Of a stretch of 64,000 bases of DNA, positions 62,644 to 64,000 are shown piece after piece. This DNA is from Geodermatophilus arenarius (GTDB lineage Bacteria > Actinomycetota > Actinomycetes > Mycobacteriales > Geodermatophilaceae), in assembly GCF_042654585.1 (NCBI RefSeq), contig NZ_JBHSGR010000002.1, positions 124,001-188,000 on the forward strand, written 5' to 3'. The position numbers and the translations under genes are program-made. Under the pieces are notes generated by a model. It did not search any database and was not told the origin of the DNA. It saw only the letters and a list, made by a program, of their open reading frames with translations. Within the stretch, counting starts at the first letter, position 1, and each line of letters opens with the position of its first letter.

Positions 62644-63471
62644 CTAGTCCCGGGCGGCCGCGGCGCGTTCCCGCTGGATCAGCTCCTTGCTGCGCACCAG
62701 CCGCAGCAGGGTGACCACGATCAGCCCGCCGGCCATGTTGAGCAACGTGACGTACCAGAACCAGGCCAGCCACTCGCCGTAGCCGAACGGCGCGGTGCCG
62801 GTGTGGATCGCGCCGAAGGCCAGCAGCGAGTCCAGGATCGAGTGGAACAGCTGCAGCCCGGCCAGGACGAACGCGCCGGCGACCGCGGCGACGATCTTGG
62901 CGCCGTCGGCGGAGGTGCCGTTCTGCATGCGGGTCATGAGCGTGATGCCGACGCCGCCGAGGAAGGCCAGGCACACCGCGCGCAGGTCCAGCGGGGACTC
63001 GACGAAGTGCCGCGCCGACTCGACGACGGTGGGCCCGAGCTGCGGGAAGCCGTGCACCACCACCCACATCGCCAGCCAGCCGCCGACGAGGTTGCCCACC
63101 AGCGTCCCGGCCCACAGCTTCCCCAGCTGCGACCAGCTCGCCCGGCCGGCGACGACGGCGGTCACCGGCAGCAGGAAGCCCTCGGTGAACAGCTCGCTGC
63201 GGGCCAGCAGGAGGGCGATGAACCCGATCGAGAACGCCAGCCCGGCCAGCAGGTGGCTGCCGGTCTCCGCGTAGACCGCGAGCAGCGCGAGGACGCCGAT
63301 CGCGACCTCCAGGCCGCCGGCGAGCCCGGTGGTGAGCACCTCCCGCCAGGTGCGGTGCAGCCGCTGCGCGCCCTGGCTGACCACCCGGTCGAAGGCCTGG
63401 ACGACCTCGTCCTCCGCGGGCGCGTCGGTGTCGCCGAGCTGGATCCGCCGCTGGTCGGTCACCGTGCGCAC
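62644..63471 (-). CDS. Formate/nitrite transporter (FNT) family channel
   Basis: 275 residues, six membrane helices, FNT superfamily. The segments SIGFIALLLARSELFTEGF and GTLVGNLVGGWLAMWVV mark the two half repeats. It passes small monovalent anions (formate, nitrite, or related). No formate or nitrite enzyme gene is near. GTG 63471, or GTG 63462 three codons on; the promoter is shared with the CrtA-like gene. Confidence 0.9.
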   Translation of the reverse strand: MRTVTDQRRIQLGDTDAPAEDEVVQAFDRVVSQGAQRLHRTWREVLTTGLAGGLEVAIGVLALLAVYAETGSHLLAGLAFSIGFIALLLARSELFTEGFLLPVTAVVAGRASWSQLGKLWAGTLVGNLVGGWLAMWVVVHGFPQLGPTVVESARHFVESPLDLRAVCLAFLGGVGITLMTRMQNGTSADGAKIVAAVAGAFVLAGLQLFHSILDSLLAFGAIHTGTAPFGYGEWLAWFWYVTLLNMAGGLIVVTLLRLVRSKELIQRERAAAARD

Positions 63472-63472
63472 C

Positions 63473-63488
63473 TACCCTCGGCCGCGTG
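63473..63488 (+). promoter_or_regulatory. Leaderless-type -10 box of the CrtA-like gene
   Basis: TACCCT at 63473-63478, 7 nt, then GTG at 63486, just outside the divergent FNT gene start. Confidence 0.5.
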
Positions 63489-64000
63489 CGTCCATCCGAG
63501 CCCGGACCGGTGACCCTGCACCTGTGGGGTGTCCCCGGCCGCGCCGTGCCGCGGGCGGTGCTGCGGATGGCCTCCGTCCGCCCGGCGCTCGCGCGCCTGC
63601 CGGGGCTGCGGTTCGCCAAGCTGCTGGGCACCGGCGACGGGCGGACGTTCACCGCCCGCGACGCCGACCCCCGCCGCTGGGGCCTGCTGGCGGTCTGGGA
63701 CGACGACGCCGCCGCGGACGCCCTCGACGACTCCCCCGTCGCCGCGAGCTGGCGGCGGATCGCCGAGGAGGAGTGGTCGGCGCGGCTGCGCCCGCTGGCG
63801 GCGCGCGGGCTGTGGTCGGGCCGCGAGCCGTTCGGCCGGCCGCGGCCGCAGCGCTGGGACGGGCCGGTGGCCGCGGTGACCCGGGCGCGGCTGGTGCTGC
63901 GCCGGGCGGCCCGGTTCTGGTCCGCGGTGCCGCCGGTGTCGGCGGACCTGCACCGGGCGCCGGGGCTGCGCATGGCCGTCGGCATCGGCGAGGCGCCGCT
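63486..64000 (+). CDS. Spheroidene monooxygenase-like protein (CrtA family), 3' end outside window
   Basis: First 171 codons of a gene cut by the window end. Segments VTLHLWGVPGRAVPRAVLRM, RLPGLRFAKLLGTGDGRTFT and RRWGLLAVWDDDAAADALDD match CrtA-like monooxygenases, as found in pigmented actinobacteria. CrtA adds keto groups to acyclic carotenoids; in this group the substrate is not established. GTG start, divergent from the FNT gene. Confidence 0.8.
   Translation, partial: MRPSEPGPVTLHLWGVPGRAVPRAVLRMASVRPALARLPGLRFAKLLGTGDGRTFTARDADPRRWGLLAVWDDDAAADALDDSPVAASWRRIAEEEWSARLRPLAARGLWSGREPFGRPRPQRWDGPVAAVTRARLVLRRAARFWSAVPPVSADLHRAPGLRMAVGIGEAP

Overview
The window is chromosomal DNA of a very GC-rich actinobacterium. 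Starts are mostly GTG, genes overlap at GTGA or ATGA, and many genes have a TANNNT box 6-8 nt before the start codon, the pattern of leaderless actinobacterial mRNAs. A mycothiol gene (mshB), actinobacterial markers (DUF3117, SigE-RseA-HtrA-TatB), a DUF222/HNH protein, a spore photoproduct lyase homologue and two carotenoid-type genes point to Geodermatophilaceae (Blastococcus, Geodermatophilus or Modestobacter type); the family assignment is inference. No rRNA, tRNA, CRISPR, insertion sequence or prophage was seen.

Layout. 0-9.6 kb: an MgtE-like/CBS protein cut by the window edge with DUF1003, ogt, azlCD, mrp, then the envelope-stress set tatB-htrA-rseA-sigE (minus strand) with a divergent methyltransferase; sigE carries a good SigE-type promoter of its own. 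9.6-12.7 kb: a LigT-like protein and the divergent glgC/glgA pair. 12.7-18 kb: a SpoIIE-type phosphatase, a membrane protein, a GAF-ANTAR regulator, a spore photoproduct lyase homologue and a luciferase-like oxidoreductase. 18-25.9 kb: a lipoprotein/30-residue protein/DUF6766 operon, a CrtI-like desaturase, DinB, a DUF4232 protein, an unrecognised Rossmann-like protein, pepA, DUF3117 and tag. 26-34 kb: accessory genes (DUF222-HNH, EamA, TfoX-like, a DrrAB-type ABC exporter with a TetR regulator, LysE, MerR, DUF2243 with CtaG). 34-41.6 kb: SRPBCC, DivIVA-like and LOG genes with lysine/diaminopimelate genes dapE, dapD and dapC, and a 7Fe ferredoxin. 41.7-49.8 kb: GNAT, mshB with its membrane partner, and a five-gene peptide ABC transporter. 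50-54.8 kb: CsbD, an SRPBCC-Nudix fusion, an Rrf2 regulator and a sulfur assimilation operon (leader peptide, sulfite reductase, zinc ribbon, cysH, pterin dehydratase). 54.8-64 kb: a DUF3037/HipA-like kinase pair, an MMPL transporter, DUF1990, a serine hydrolase, DUF1801, an ABC-2 transporter, an FNT channel and a CrtA-like monooxygenase cut by the window end.

Much of the gene content matches the Mycobacterium tuberculosis block from mshB (Rv1170) to Rv1232c, as far as I recall it, with species-specific inserts. The items most worth following up are the uncharacterised operons (lipoprotein/30-aa/DUF6766; HipA-like kinase/DUF3037), the photoproduct lyase homologue beside a SpoIIE phosphatase, a probable CTG start for dapC, the SRPBCC-Nudix fusion, and the dense set of leaderless promoters.
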